Positions 27,359 to 36,803 are shown, counted from the first letter of the stretch. The stretch: 64,000 bases of DNA from Endobugula sp965214375 (GCA_965214375.1 OZ243947.1:372001-436000); one strand, 5' to 3'. Translations and numbers: made by a program. The notes: generated from the letters alone by a model not told the origin.

Positions 27359-27725
27359 CGGTTGATTTAGCACGTTTAATGGCTTTTGATAAAAACTGTT
27401 CAAAGGCTTCAGAAGGTACACTTTTTTCTTTTTCACAAACAACAGGTTTCTTCAGTCGAGCAATCTTTCCGATGTAACCTGGAGAAGCTCCAATTAAAAA
27501 CTGTTCATCTCCGGCCTGAATAATCATCAAGCGGTCTTTTGAAGACAGTGGTATTTCTGTAATAATGGATATATGTTTACTTTTTGAAAAGCTGGTATAA
27601 GACATTTTTTTTAGTAACCATACCACTAAAAAAATTAACGCAACAACAACCATAAGTGATAATAAAACGTCACTAAAGTTTGTGCTATAGTCGGAAATCA
27701 TCACTGGCGCATTAGCACTGCTCAT
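27345..27725 (-). CDS. fliO: Flagellar protein FliO
   Basis: Small membrane protein that assists assembly of the FliP ring (126 aa). It has one transmembrane helix near residues 18-40 (LLSLMVVVALIFLVVWLLKK) and a cytosolic domain with the family-like pattern LSSKDRLMIIQAGDEQFLIGASPG. FliO is poorly conserved; assignment rests on the helix, the motif and the place between fliN and fliP. Overlaps fliP. Confidence 0.88.
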   Translation of the reverse strand: MSSANAPVMISDYSTNFSDVLLSLMVVVALIFLVVWLLKKMSYTSFSKSKHISIITEIPLSSKDRLMIIQAGDEQFLIGASPGYIGKIARLKKPVVCEKEKSVPSEAFEQFLSKAIKRAKSTDEYS

Positions 27726-27727
27726 CG

Positions 27728-28174
27728 TTAACCCAGCTTCTTGATTCGTTCTGCAGGACTGATAACATCCGTCATGCGAATACCAAACTTTTCATTCACG
27801 ACAACCACTTCACCATGTGCAATCAATGTACCATTGACAAGTACATTCAAGGGTTCTCCCGCCAGACGATCTAACTCAATGACCGACCCCTGATTTAATT
27901 GCAATAAGTTTCTAATGGTAATTGATGTGCTACCGACTTCCATGGATATTGTCACCGGAATATCAAGGATAATATCCAACTCTGGGTTGTTGGTTACTCC
28001 TGCCTCAGGGTTGTTATCAAATTCTTCAAACCCCAGAGACTCTGCTTGATACGCTTGATCTGCACTGCCTTCTGTCTCAGAGGTCTCCTGTTCTTCCATA
28101 GCAGCATCCCAATCATCTTCGGTAGACTGTTCTTCAGTATTTTCTTCTGTGGCAATGTCTTCTTCTTCACTCAT
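27728..28174 (-). CDS. fliN: Flagellar switch protein FliN
   Basis: C-ring subunit that forms the base of the rotor switch and helps dock the export ATPase (148 aa). The N-terminal 60 residues are acidic and variable. The C-terminal SpoA domain is conserved (DIILDIPVTISMEVGSTSI, NLLQLNQGSVIELDRLAGEP, LVNGTLIAHGEVVVVNEKFGIRMTDV). It overlaps fliM by eight bases. Confidence 0.96.
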   Translation of the reverse strand: MSEEEDIATEENTEEQSTEDDWDAAMEEQETSETEGSADQAYQAESLGFEEFDNNPEAGVTNNPELDIILDIPVTISMEVGSTSITIRNLLQLNQGSVIELDRLAGEPLNVLVNGTLIAHGEVVVVNEKFGIRMTDVISPAERIKKLG

Positions 28175-29189
28175 TAGTAGCCTCCGTATTTTCTATTTGA
28201 CGCAATAATGGTGACATTGAATTCACTTTTGGTCTTTCAATAACTTCATTAATTTTTAAGGCCAAATTACCACTCGACTGCCCGATAGTCACTCTAAAAA
28301 TAGGCACTCCATTTGCTGTCGTAATATGTTCCTTCGGCAACTCAACAGGAATAACATCACCTTCACGCAGGTTAACCACATCTCTCAATAAAATTTTTGA
28401 TCTAAGCAGGTTAGTGTCTAATCGCACATCCGCACACATAATTTCTTCGCGCAATGAATTTATCCAACGATCATCACGTTCATCGCTATCACTTTGCAAG
28501 CCAGCGTCCAACATTTCTCTGATAGGTTCAATCATCGAATAAGGAATAGTAATATGTAACTCCCCTCCGCCTCCGTCCAGCTCAAAATGAAATGTACTGA
28601 CAACAACAACCTCACTGGGACTGACAATATTAGCCATGGAGGGGTTAACTTCAGAATTAACATGGTCAAAATCTATGGGCAAAACCGCCTTCCAAGCTTC
28701 TTTTAAATCAACAAATAATTGTTCCAGCACCATTCGTACTACACGTAATTCTGTCGGAGTAAATTCTCTACCCTCGATTTTTGCATGACGGCCATCACCA
28801 CCAAAAAAATTATCGACCAGTTTAAAGACCAATTTGGCATCAAATACAACCAACGCTGTGCCACGTAAAGGTCTGAATTTCACCATATTCAAGCTGGTGG
28901 GAACATACAGGGTATGAACATATTCACCAAACTTTTGAATATTAATACCACCGACAGAAACATCTGCTGTGCGTCGTAATAAATTAAACATACTGATGCG
29001 TGTATATCTCGCAAATCTCTCATTGATCATTTCAAGCGTCGGCATACGCCCGCGAACAATTCGATCCTGAGTCGTCAAGTCATAGGCATTGACGCCATTG
29101 CCACCCGATTCACCATCAGTATCGATGTCCCCGTCATCAACACCGTGTAATAACGCATCAATTTCTTCTTGAGAGAGTAAATCCTGCAC
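28167..29189 (-). CDS. fliM: Flagellar switch protein FliM
   Basis: C-ring protein that binds CheY-P and sets rotation direction (340 aa). The N-terminal CheY-binding peptide is clear (LLSQEEIDALLHGV). A central CheC-like domain (about 45-240) and a C-terminal SpoA domain (about 250-320, with LREGDVIPVELPKE) follow. It starts 15 bp after fliL and overlaps fliN. Length matches the family. Confidence 0.97.
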   Translation of the reverse strand: MQDLLSQEEIDALLHGVDDGDIDTDGESGGNGVNAYDLTTQDRIVRGRMPTLEMINERFARYTRISMFNLLRRTADVSVGGINIQKFGEYVHTLYVPTSLNMVKFRPLRGTALVVFDAKLVFKLVDNFFGGDGRHAKIEGREFTPTELRVVRMVLEQLFVDLKEAWKAVLPIDFDHVNSEVNPSMANIVSPSEVVVVSTFHFELDGGGGELHITIPYSMIEPIREMLDAGLQSDSDERDDRWINSLREEIMCADVRLDTNLLRSKILLRDVVNLREGDVIPVELPKEHITTANGVPIFRVTIGQSSGNLALKINEVIERPKVNSMSPLLRQIENTEATNE

Positions 29190-29204
29190 AAATGCACCTA
29201 TTGC

Positions 29205-29741
29205 TTATTGCATAACTAAATTAGTAAATAACAGTTTTTCTATACCAGGCTTACCAATTTCCGCTTCCATAATCGCCTGTAAATCTTTTAGCGCTTCATG
29301 ACGTAACAATTCCCTGCCTTCTTCTGTTTGCATTTCCTCATAGATTTGCGATCCCAGCTTTAATACCAAGCTGTTACGAATTACTGGCATATGCATTTCA
29401 ATTGCTTCAATTACCTCATCTTCACGCGTCATAAGAGTAATCTCAGCCTGCATAAACCGCTGACGTCCCCGCGCCTGAAAATTGACAATAATGGGGGGTT
29501 TTAGAGGATAATAAATAGCCGGTTTTTTACTGGAACTCTCATCTTCTTCACCCTCACCGATGACGTTTCCGTCTTCATCAAGAAGAACTTCTGGTTCAGG
29601 TTCAGGCGCCAACATCTTAACTGCAAATAAGGTACCGCCTACTGATAGTGCGATAAGAACAACACCAAGGACAATAAACAAAATCAGCTTTTTCTTGCCG
29701 CCACCGCCCTCTGATTCTGCTCCAGTATCTTCTTCTGCCAT
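29205..29741 (-). CDS. fliL: Flagellar basal body protein FliL
   Basis: Single-span inner-membrane protein near the stators that supports torque and motility (178 aa). The cytosolic N-terminus is short and charged, a transmembrane helix follows at about 17-39 (KLILFIVLGVVLIALSVGGTLF), then an acidic linker (EPEPEVLLDEDGNVIGEGEEDESS) and the periplasmic FliL domain (YYPLKPPIIVNFQARGRQRFMQAEI). It is the first gene after a strong sigma-54 promoter match and leads fliLMNOPQR-flhB. Confidence 0.94.
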   Translation of the reverse strand: MAEEDTGAESEGGGGKKKLILFIVLGVVLIALSVGGTLFAVKMLAPEPEPEVLLDEDGNVIGEGEEDESSSKKPAIYYPLKPPIIVNFQARGRQRFMQAEITLMTREDEVIEAIEMHMPVIRNSLVLKLGSQIYEEMQTEEGRELLRHEALKDLQAIMEAEIGKPGIEKLLFTNLVMQ

Positions 29742-29778
29742 GCCAATATTCCGTCAGGTTATTAACTCATTAACTAAT

Positions 29779-29796
29779 TAGCAAGAGCTATGCCAG
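29779..29796 (-). promoter_or_regulatory. Sigma-54 promoter for fliL operon
   Basis: Minus-strand CTGGCATAGCTCTTGCTA has TGGCA at -24 and TTGCT at -12 with GG-N10-GC spacing. Predicted transcription start is about 28 bases before the fliL ATG at 29741. It implies that fliLMNOPQR-flhB is transcribed separately from fliK. Confidence 0.78.
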
Positions 29797-29817
29797 AACA
29801 GTGGCAACAGAGACTAG

Positions 29818-30966
29818 CTAAACATAAGAATCAATCAGATATAGTGGTTGTGATGGGTGTTTTATGTGTGATTCCACAGAGTCCTCGGTGGTATCGTTCC
29901 AATCAGCTTGGGAGAATTGATCCTCGTCCCCACTTTCCGAATGGCCCTGCTGTTGTGACTGATCGGACACATCAACATCGGTCAAATTTAAACCTTCTTC
30001 GGCAAACATTTCCCGGAGCTTCAAGGCACTTTGATCCAAGGCTTCTTTAACACTGGCATTATTCACACTAAAACTGACTTGTGCCTGATCTGCTGTTATT
30101 GAAATTTTTACATTGAGTGGCCCAAGTTCAGGCGGGTCCATTTGAATAAGCGCTTCTTTTATACCCTTTGCAGACATCCACATCACCTTGTCTGCCACGA
30201 TATCTCCCCAATCATTTTTAGCAAACGGTGTTGTAATGGTTAATGGTGCCTGAGACATAGTCGGCCTATCAATAATAGGACTGGCTGACTGTAGCGTTGG
30301 AGGTAATACCGTATTAACGGACGATTTATCAGGAGCAGAGTAATTCAGGCTCTGGCTACTATGTTCAATAATGCTTTTAGTGGCGTCAAGCTGTACTTCT
30401 GCCTTACTGTTAGAGGATAATAAGATTCCGGCAAAAGGTTGTTTAGAAGGTGACGTTACTTGTGTATCTATAGGCAATCCTTTATTAACCGTCGTTTCCA
30501 CCGAGCGATAGTTTACATTATCTGTAATATCTGCACTTATGACCCTTTTATCGGTAATGACTGCCTCTTGTAGCGAATGCTGATGGCTTTTGGCAAAAGT
30601 ATTTTCTAATGGAACTAATTTTTCGTTCGCCGCAATCGGTGTATTTATTAGTGAATATCCTGCCAATAAGGTATCTGGATCATTCTCCAAGCTCTCTAAT
30701 GAAACATCTGGAGAATCTATTAGCGGTTGGTTTTCTAATGATACCTCCACGGTATCTTCAATAATTAGCTCTAATGACTCCGTCAGCACTTCTTGTGATA
30801 AATCAGGTTCTTCTAACTCTTTCAAGCTATTTTTAAAACTTAATGGCGCATTTTCCGGGGTCTCAGAGAGTGGATTTTCAGCAACAGGCGGCGATGATGC
30901 ACTCGATGATGAATTTCTGGACGCTGGTATCATAGAGGGGGTTACTAACGGTGAATGACTATTCAT
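29818..30966 (-). CDS. fliK: Flagellar hook-length control protein FliK
   Basis: Secreted molecular ruler that measures hook length and triggers the FlhB export switch (382 aa). The N-terminal two thirds are Ser/Glu/Asp-rich and low in conservation. The C-terminal domain is diagnostic: IQMDPPELGPLNVKI, then a stretch like AQVSFSVNNASVKEALDQS and LREMFAEEGLNLTDVDV. It sits alone between the fliJ end and the fliL promoter with its own sigma-54 promoter. In Pseudomonas fliK is in the FleR-dependent class. Confidence 0.9.
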   Translation of the reverse strand: MNSHSPLVTPSMIPASRNSSSSASSPPVAENPLSETPENAPLSFKNSLKELEEPDLSQEVLTESLELIIEDTVEVSLENQPLIDSPDVSLESLENDPDTLLAGYSLINTPIAANEKLVPLENTFAKSHQHSLQEAVITDKRVISADITDNVNYRSVETTVNKGLPIDTQVTSPSKQPFAGILLSSNSKAEVQLDATKSIIEHSSQSLNYSAPDKSSVNTVLPPTLQSASPIIDRPTMSQAPLTITTPFAKNDWGDIVADKVMWMSAKGIKEALIQMDPPELGPLNVKISITADQAQVSFSVNNASVKEALDQSALKLREMFAEEGLNLTDVDVSDQSQQQGHSESGDEDQFSQADWNDTTEDSVESHIKHPSQPLYLIDSYV

Positions 30967-31024
30967 GAAGACTCCATAGTTAGGGCGGCAATGAGTTGCC
31001 TTCTGTGAAAACCACTAAAATATG

Positions 31025-31042
31025 GGGCAAATCTGATGCCAG
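31025..31042 (-). promoter_or_regulatory. Sigma-54 promoter for fliK
   Basis: Minus-strand CTGGCATCAGATTTGCCC fits TGGCA-N6-TTGC with GG-N10-GC spacing. It lies immediately after the fliJ stop and about 50 bases before the predicted fliK leader end, with transcription start near 31015. Confidence 0.75.
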
Positions 31043-31043
31043 T

Positions 31044-31475
31044 TTACAGTATTCTGGAATCCATATACTGACGCCCTGTCATATCGTCAATCATTAATTG
31101 CTGTTGCTTTTCTATAAGCTGTGAATGTTGGTGGTTCTTTTTAGCAATTAAATCTTGTAAAACGCCAGCCTTACGTTGTTTTTTGGCAAGTTCACGTATT
31201 AACTCACCGCAAGCCTCATCAATAGAAAGAATTTTTCTGTCTTGCTCCAGAATAAGCTCATCTAATTGATGAATAAAAGAACGATAACGACTAATATGGC
31301 CAACATAGCATTGTGTGTTTTGATCCAGTTTTTCAATATAATCTTGCTGGTAATTTTGTAATGTTGCTTTTTTCTGCTCTTCTGAGTCTTTAAGGCTTTG
31401 TAACTGCTGTAATTTTAACTTTGTTTCGTCTTGTTCTTTTTCTATAGTTGCCAATACTAATTGATAACTGTTCAT
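31044..31475 (-). CDS. fliJ: Flagellar export chaperone FliJ
   Basis: Coiled-coil protein that works as the stalk of the FliI ATPase ring and cycles chaperones (143 aa). The sequence is almost wholly helical and charged (KEQDETKLKLQQLQSLKDSEEQKKATL...). A C-terminal DDMTGRQ-type end is present. FliJ is weakly conserved; position after fliI and coiled-coil character support it. Ten bases separate it from fliI. Confidence 0.88.
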   Translation of the reverse strand: MNSYQLVLATIEKEQDETKLKLQQLQSLKDSEEQKKATLQNYQQDYIEKLDQNTQCYVGHISRYRSFIHQLDELILEQDRKILSIDEACGELIRELAKKQRKAGVLQDLIAKKNHQHSQLIEKQQQLMIDDMTGRQYMDSRIL

Positions 31476-31485
31476 TCTCTCACCT

Positions 31486-32859
31486 CTATACAGTACCTTC
31501 TATGTCCATTGCTTTTTGCATTAAGCGTTGTAGTTCTTGTAGACTCTCCTCACACGTCGCTGCTTCAAACATTCCTTGTTGAATAAAATGTTGCAACTGA
31601 GGAAAATACTCCAGCGCTAAGTCAACCTCTCTATCAGTACCTGCAACATAGGCGCCAATATTGATCAGATCACGATTTTTTTCGTAAATAGCTAATAACT
31701 TTTTAAAACGCTGTAAACGTTTTAAATGTTCTTCTTTAACTATAGCAGCAACGACACGACTGATAGACATGGGCACATCAATAGCAGGATAAATACCACT
31801 TTCTGCTAGTTGCCGAGAAAGTACAATATGGCCATCTAGAATAGCACGAGCAGCGTCGGCAATAGGATCTTGTAGGTCATCGCCTTCCGTTAGTACCGTA
31901 TAAAATGCCGTTATCGAGCCACTACCCGCTTCTCCGTTACCCGCACGCTCAACCAATTGTGGCAACCGTGCAAATACTGAGGGTGGATATCCCTTAGTCG
32001 CAGGTGGTTCTCCAACGGCTAAAGCAATTTCTCGCTGTGCTTGCGCATAACGGGTTAAAGAATCCATTAGTAGTAGTACATCTTTACCTTTGTTGCGATA
32101 ATGTTCTGCCAACTGGCTAGCTAAATGTGACGCACGTAAACGCATCAACGGGCTATCATCTGCGGGGGACGCAATCACAATAGCGCGTTTCAGTCCTTCC
32201 TCGCCCAAACTATTTTCAATAAATTCTTTCACCTCACGTCCACGTTCACCGATTAACGCAACAATCACAATATCTGCTTGTGTAAAACGTGTCATCATTC
32301 CCAACAAGACACTTTTACCGACACCACTACCCGCAAATAAACCCAGACGCTGCCCTTTACCTACGGGAATAAGCGCATTAATGGCCCGAATACCAACGTC
32401 CAATGGTTGTGAAATAGGTTCTCTTTTTAAAGGATTAATCGGCATCTCTGGTGTAAGATATTCACCATTATTTTTATTTTTTTCTAACTTTCCCAAGCTA
32501 TCTAGCGGTTGCCCCAAACCATTAAGAATGCGTCCTAATATATTATCACTTAAAAACAGTTGATTAACTTTAACATGAGGAATAACGCGAGCGCCTACCT
32601 GAACACCGTTAACGGGCTTGACAGGCATTAGAAAAATACTTTTATCGTTAAAGCCAACAACTTCAACTTGAGCTTTAGCACCATCTTCTAACAATAATTC
32701 ACAAGTATGACCAATTGGTGCACGAAAACCAACGGCTTCCATCGTTAAGCCAATGACTCGCTTAAGGCTGCCGCACACAACGGGCTCTGGAGATTCAATG
32801 TGAATTTCTGAATATTTATCAAGGCACTCAAGTAGCGTCATTATCTGACTCTCCGTCAT
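31486..32859 (-). CDS. fliI: Flagellar export ATPase FliI
   Basis: Hexameric ATPase of the flagellar export apparatus, related to the F1 beta subunit (457 aa). Walker A is GLFAGSGVGKSVLLG, Walker B is in DVLLLMDSLTRYAQAQRE, and the family signature GERGREVKEF is present. The N-terminal domain begins LLECLDKYSEIH. It overlaps the end of fliH by 32 bases, and fliJ follows. Length matches the family. Confidence 0.97.
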   Translation of the reverse strand: MTESQIMTLLECLDKYSEIHIESPEPVVCGSLKRVIGLTMEAVGFRAPIGHTCELLLEDGAKAQVEVVGFNDKSIFLMPVKPVNGVQVGARVIPHVKVNQLFLSDNILGRILNGLGQPLDSLGKLEKNKNNGEYLTPEMPINPLKREPISQPLDVGIRAINALIPVGKGQRLGLFAGSGVGKSVLLGMMTRFTQADIVIVALIGERGREVKEFIENSLGEEGLKRAIVIASPADDSPLMRLRASHLASQLAEHYRNKGKDVLLLMDSLTRYAQAQREIALAVGEPPATKGYPPSVFARLPQLVERAGNGEAGSGSITAFYTVLTEGDDLQDPIADAARAILDGHIVLSRQLAESGIYPAIDVPMSISRVVAAIVKEEHLKRLQRFKKLLAIYEKNRDLINIGAYVAGTDREVDLALEYFPQLQHFIQQGMFEAATCEESLQELQRLMQKAMDIEGTV

Positions 32860-33595
32860 GAGTAATTTGTGATAATATCTGATCCAATTGTTCTTCTATC
32901 GAAAAATCCACGTTACTTGTTTCAGTTTCAACACGACAACCTCCGGGAATGAGTGTTTCATCAATTTGATAATCAACATTCCATGAAGAATTTGATAAGT
33001 GTTTTTTTATAACCTCATCGTCTTGAGGATTAATAAAGAGAGTAATTTTATCCCTGCTTTTTTCGATACAATCAAGTGCCTTATCAACACATTGAACAAT
33101 ACAGGAAGAATCCGTTTTTAACTCTTGTTCAGTAATTTTTTGTACCAGTAAGCTAATCATCGCTTTTAAAGAGGATTCCAGCTCTTTCTGTTCTTTTGCA
33201 ATAGGAATCAGTAATGTATCAATAACCATTTGCAAACGTTCTACTTGATTATTGATCAATTCGTTGTTTTTATTGAAGGCATCTTCCTCACCTTTGTTTT
33301 CACCTTTCTGATAACCCTCCTGATACCCCTCTTCATGACCTTTTTCATAGCCATCTTTTTGTGCGTCTTGTGTTATTTTTTCTAATTCCTGAGCGGTAAC
33401 GTGCGAATCAGAATTATCTTCTGGGGGTATGTCTTCAACAACTTCGTAGTTATTGCCACTCTCTTTAACTGTGTTCGTTGATTTTTTTCTGGCAACCGTC
33501 GCTGTGACAGTATTTTTAGCATTAACATCTGGTATTAACCATTCATTAACATTATCAAGATTTTCAGATGATATAGGCTTTACGATATCTGTCAT
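32828..33595 (-). CDS. fliH: Flagellar export regulator FliH
   Basis: Cytosolic regulator that holds FliI and links it to the C-ring (255 aa). The N-terminus is acidic. A central Gly-rich helical repeat is visible (DGYEKGHEEGYQEGYQKGENKGEE), the GxxxG pattern typical of FliH. The C-terminal domain resembles the peripheral stalk of ATP synthases (IPGGCRVETETSNVDFSIEEQLDQIL). It begins 17 bp after fliG and overlaps fliI by 32 bases. Confidence 0.92.
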   Translation of the reverse strand: MTDIVKPISSENLDNVNEWLIPDVNAKNTVTATVARKKSTNTVKESGNNYEVVEDIPPEDNSDSHVTAQELEKITQDAQKDGYEKGHEEGYQEGYQKGENKGEEDAFNKNNELINNQVERLQMVIDTLLIPIAKEQKELESSLKAMISLLVQKITEQELKTDSSCIVQCVDKALDCIEKSRDKITLFINPQDDEVIKKHLSNSSWNVDYQIDETLIPGGCRVETETSNVDFSIEEQLDQILSQITHDGESDNDAT

Positions 33596-33612
33596 ATATT
33601 TATCAATATTTT

Positions 33613-34635
33613 TTATAACATTTGTTCACCACCACCGCCTAGCATGATTTCACCGGCGTCAGCCATTCTTCTAGCAATGGTAAGAATTTCTTTTTGTGCC
33701 CCTTCAACTTCTGATACTTTAACGGGACCTTTCGCTTCCAGATCATCTCGCAATAACTCAGCAGCACGTTTAGACATATTGGAAAATATTTTTTCTTGAA
33801 GATCGTTATCTGCACCCTTAAGCGAAAGAATAAGTAATTCGGAGGAAACTTCTCTAAGTAGAGCTTGAATGCCACGATCGTCAACATCACGTAGATTATC
33901 AAAGACAAACATAAGGTCTTGAATCTGGTTACCAAGCTCTTCATCGACCTCTTTAATTGCCTCCATCAATTCGCCCTCAATAGAACTATCCAGATTATTC
34001 ATAATTTCAGCAGCACATTTGTAACCACCCATGGTCGTTGTTTGTGAACCCGCATTGCCAGAGAACTGTTTTTCAAGTATATCGTTGAGCTCTTGTAACG
34101 CACTAGGCTGCACAGTATCTAGCGCGGATATACGCATCATTACATCTAAACGTACCGCATCAGGAAAAAGACCTAGTACTTCAGCAGATTGATCCGCGTC
34201 CAGATAAGCCAGCACAATGGCTTGAATCTGTGGGTGCTCATTGCGAATAATATCAGCAACTGAACGTGACTCCATCCATTTCAGTGTGTCTAAACCGTTG
34301 GTATTACCACCCAGTAAAATACGATCAATTAAACCATTGGCTTTATCTTCACCCAAAGCAGAAACTAGCATACTGCGAATATAATTATCAGCGCCAACAC
34401 CCAAGCCTGTTAAATGCCGTACCTCTTCCATAAAATTAGCAAGTACAGAATGCACTTGATCCTGCTCAACATTCGCAAGTTGGCTCATTGCCGCACCGAC
34501 TCGTTGTACTTCCTTTGGTCCCATATGCTTCAATACTTCAGCAGCATCAGTTTCACCTAGCGACATTAACAAAATCGCAGCCTGATCAACTTTAGGAATA
34601 TTCAGCGATGCTGCAACTTCTTGACCTTCACTCAT
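33613..34635 (-). CDS. fliG: Flagellar motor switch protein FliG
   Basis: C-ring protein that contacts the stators and makes torque (340 aa). It has N-terminal (FliF-binding), middle (FliM-binding, with EHPQ in NEHPQIQAIVLAYL) and C-terminal (stator-facing, with FDNLRDVDDRGIQALLREV) armadillo-like domains. It overlaps fliF by ATGA. The conserved charged residues of the torque helix are present. Confidence 0.97.
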   Translation of the reverse strand: MSEGQEVAASLNIPKVDQAAILLMSLGETDAAEVLKHMGPKEVQRVGAAMSQLANVEQDQVHSVLANFMEEVRHLTGLGVGADNYIRSMLVSALGEDKANGLIDRILLGGNTNGLDTLKWMESRSVADIIRNEHPQIQAIVLAYLDADQSAEVLGLFPDAVRLDVMMRISALDTVQPSALQELNDILEKQFSGNAGSQTTTMGGYKCAAEIMNNLDSSIEGELMEAIKEVDEELGNQIQDLMFVFDNLRDVDDRGIQALLREVSSELLILSLKGADNDLQEKIFSNMSKRAAELLRDDLEAKGPVKVSEVEGAQKEILTIARRMADAGEIMLGGGGEQML

Positions 34636-36329
34636 TCGTCATTAATCCAGCGTTTAATTACTTGGGAAACACGACCGGGGTCTTCTGCAATCAGCCCCTT
34701 AACCGTATTTAACATTTGTTCATAACTTTCTTCTGGGCCAGGAAGTGCAAGTGCAGCACCACCTGTAAGAGTGACCGCCTCATCAGATAATTCATCAAAA
34801 GATCCCAACCCCGCGGCTTCTAATGCCGCAAGCTGCTGTGCTTCTTCATCATCTTTAGCATTTTCGCCTGTACGTGCCAGTGTTTTTAAGATTGGGCGTA
34901 ATAAACCCACAACCATTACAAGAATAATCAAAAGACCAACTATCGGTTTTATCAACGATCTAAACCATTCCTGCTCCCAGAATCCAGGTTCGGGAATATT
35001 CCCCGCCTCCAGTTCATTGTTGAGAAATGGGGTATTCACAATGTTAACACTATCCCCTCTGATCGCTGAATAACCCACAGCATCACGAACTAATACGGCC
35101 AAACGTTCTAATTCATTTTCCGGCCACGTCTCATATTCACTTACACCAGTCTCTTGGTTGGTTGTTAATTTATCATCAATAACAACGGCAACAGATAAGC
35201 GTCTCACTTTACCGATTTGGTGTTTGGTATAACTGACACTACGATCCAATTCAAAATTGCGAGTGGCTTGTGAACGTGAGTTCGATGGCCGTTGTGCATC
35301 ACCGCCGTTACCTCCATTAGCCACTTCAGGTGCATCGCCATTTCCCAGCGGCTGATTGACCAAAGCACCAGGAATACCTGCAGCACCATTACCAATACGC
35401 TGCTCATCTACAGTTTGTTCACTACGTATCGCGGGCAGGTCTGGGTTAAACATTTCTTCAGCTTGTTCTACTTCATTAAAGTCAACTTCTGCAGCCACTT
35501 CTGCGCGAAAACGACTAGTACCCACAATAGGTGTCAGCAACGCTTGTATACGATCAACTATGTTTTTTTCCAGCTCTCTTGTATATTCCAGTTCTTGAGC
35601 AGCTTTAACTAAAGTAGGATCTTCTTCACCCGTTGATAACAAGTTACCTTTCTGATCAACAACTGTAATATTCTTAAGCTGTAATTCCGAGATACTGGAG
35701 GCGACTAAATGACTGATTGACTTTACTTGCCTTGAATCAACACCTCGTCCAGGGTAAAGCTCAACAAAAACGGACGCTCGTGGTTCACGTGCATCACGTA
35801 CAAAAACAGAAGGTTTGGGGATTGCCAAGTGCACACGAGCGGCTCGTACTGAATTCATGCTGGCAATGGTCCTCGCCAACTCGCCTTCAAGACCACGACG
35901 ATAGCGTGTTGTTTCCATAAACTGACTGGTTCCCAACGGTTGTTCCTGATCCAGTAATTCAAAGCCCATAGACCCTGTGTTGGGAAGCCCCACTTCTGCC
36001 AATTTAAGACGCGCATCATGAATATCTTTTGCGGCGACTAATAGCGCCCCTGTTTTTGTATCAACTTTAAATTTGATAGAATGTTGCTCTAGAATCTCTA
36101 CAATTTCAGAAGAATCCAGAAGATTTAAACTACTGTATAGTGGTCGATAATCTTCACTTTGTGTCCACAAAACGGCCGCAAAACCAATGGCCACACTAGC
36201 GGCAAGTGCAACCATCAGCCCTATCTGTCGTAAAAGATTTAGACTATTAAAACCCTCTACCAAGCTACTAGTTGCTCGATCTTTTTTTACTTCGTGTTCA
36301 TCACCAAGTGAGGTTGCATCAACGGCCAT
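34632..36329 (-). CDS. fliF: Flagellar MS-ring protein FliF
   Basis: Inner-membrane ring on which the flagellum is assembled (565 aa). Transmembrane helices lie at about residues 37-57 and 455-475. Between them are periplasmic ring-building motifs, with RPLYSSLNLLDSSEIVEIL and YRRGLEGELARTIASMNSVRAARVHLAIPKPSVF, and a Gly/Asn-rich loop (NGGNGGDAQRPSNSRSQ). The C-terminal tail (LIAEDPGRVSQVIKRWIND) binds FliG. It follows fliE by 15 bp. Confidence 0.97.
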   Translation of the reverse strand: MAVDATSLGDEHEVKKDRATSSLVEGFNSLNLLRQIGLMVALAASVAIGFAAVLWTQSEDYRPLYSSLNLLDSSEIVEILEQHSIKFKVDTKTGALLVAAKDIHDARLKLAEVGLPNTGSMGFELLDQEQPLGTSQFMETTRYRRGLEGELARTIASMNSVRAARVHLAIPKPSVFVRDAREPRASVFVELYPGRGVDSRQVKSISHLVASSISELQLKNITVVDQKGNLLSTGEEDPTLVKAAQELEYTRELEKNIVDRIQALLTPIVGTSRFRAEVAAEVDFNEVEQAEEMFNPDLPAIRSEQTVDEQRIGNGAAGIPGALVNQPLGNGDAPEVANGGNGGDAQRPSNSRSQATRNFELDRSVSYTKHQIGKVRRLSVAVVIDDKLTTNQETGVSEYETWPENELERLAVLVRDAVGYSAIRGDSVNIVNTPFLNNELEAGNIPEPGFWEQEWFRSLIKPIVGLLIILVMVVGLLRPILKTLARTGENAKDDEEAQQLAALEAAGLGSFDELSDEAVTLTGGAALALPGPEESYEQMLNTVKGLIAEDPGRVSQVIKRWINDE

Positions 36330-36344
36330 TGAGTATTCCTATCA

Positions 36345-36707
36345 TTAAACCGGCATATTCATAACATCCCGATATGCCTCTACCAATTTATTTCGTACTT
36401 GAACCATTGCTTGAAACGACACACTGGCTTTTTGTGAAGCGATCATGACATCGGTAATATCAACACCCGCTTGTCCCTGTTCATAGGACTTAGCCATGGC
36501 CGTTGATGTGTTTTGTAGCTCATTAACATTATTGATGGCTTGGTTCATTAGTTGCCCAAATCCATCAATTTTCTCAGAAGAGAGATTTTTTAATTCCTTT
36601 GACTGGTTATCTGGCTGATCAATACCTTGTTGAGGTATTTGAACTTGCGATTTTATTTCACGCATTGCTGCCAGTACTCGATTAATATCCATACGATTTG
36701 AAATCAT
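36345..36707 (-). CDS. fliE: Flagellar hook-basal body protein FliE
   Basis: Rod adapter protein that joins the MS-ring and the export gate to the rod (120 aa). The start at 36707 is chosen because AAGGAG lies six bases upstream. Conserved FliE features are FGQLMNQAINNVNELQ, DITDVMIASQKASVSFQAMVQVRNKLVEAYRDVMNMPV at the C-terminus. It is the first gene of the fliEFGHIJ run, with a weaker sigma-54 promoter upstream. Confidence 0.94.
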   Translation of the reverse strand: MISNRMDINRVLAAMREIKSQVQIPQQGIDQPDNQSKELKNLSSEKIDGFGQLMNQAINNVNELQNTSTAMAKSYEQGQAGVDITDVMIASQKASVSFQAMVQVRNKLVEAYRDVMNMPV

Positions 36708-36785
36708 GTTATTCTCCTTACACCTTATAACCATAACCGCCAGTATTTTGGCTTTCTACAAAGTTTTTTACGCTAGTTAGGTTAA

Positions 36786-36803
36786 AAGCACAAAATAGGC
36801 CAA
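36786..36803 (-). promoter_or_regulatory. Possible sigma-54 promoter for fliE operon
   Basis: Minus-strand TTGGCCTATTTTGTGCTT keeps GG-N10-GC spacing and TTGGC at -24, but -12 reads GTGC, not TTGC. It lies about 80 bases upstream of fliE. It is weaker than the other four sites but at the place where Pseudomonas has one. The rest of 36708-36922 shows nothing recognisable. Confidence 0.5.

Noticed and set aside
27359..27442. Longer N-terminus for FliP
   Set aside because: It would add 28 residues before a clear signal peptide and lies inside fliO.
30984..31002. A second sigma-54-like site before fliK
   Set aside because: The GC and CC pairs are nine bases apart, not ten, and the site at 31025 fits far better.
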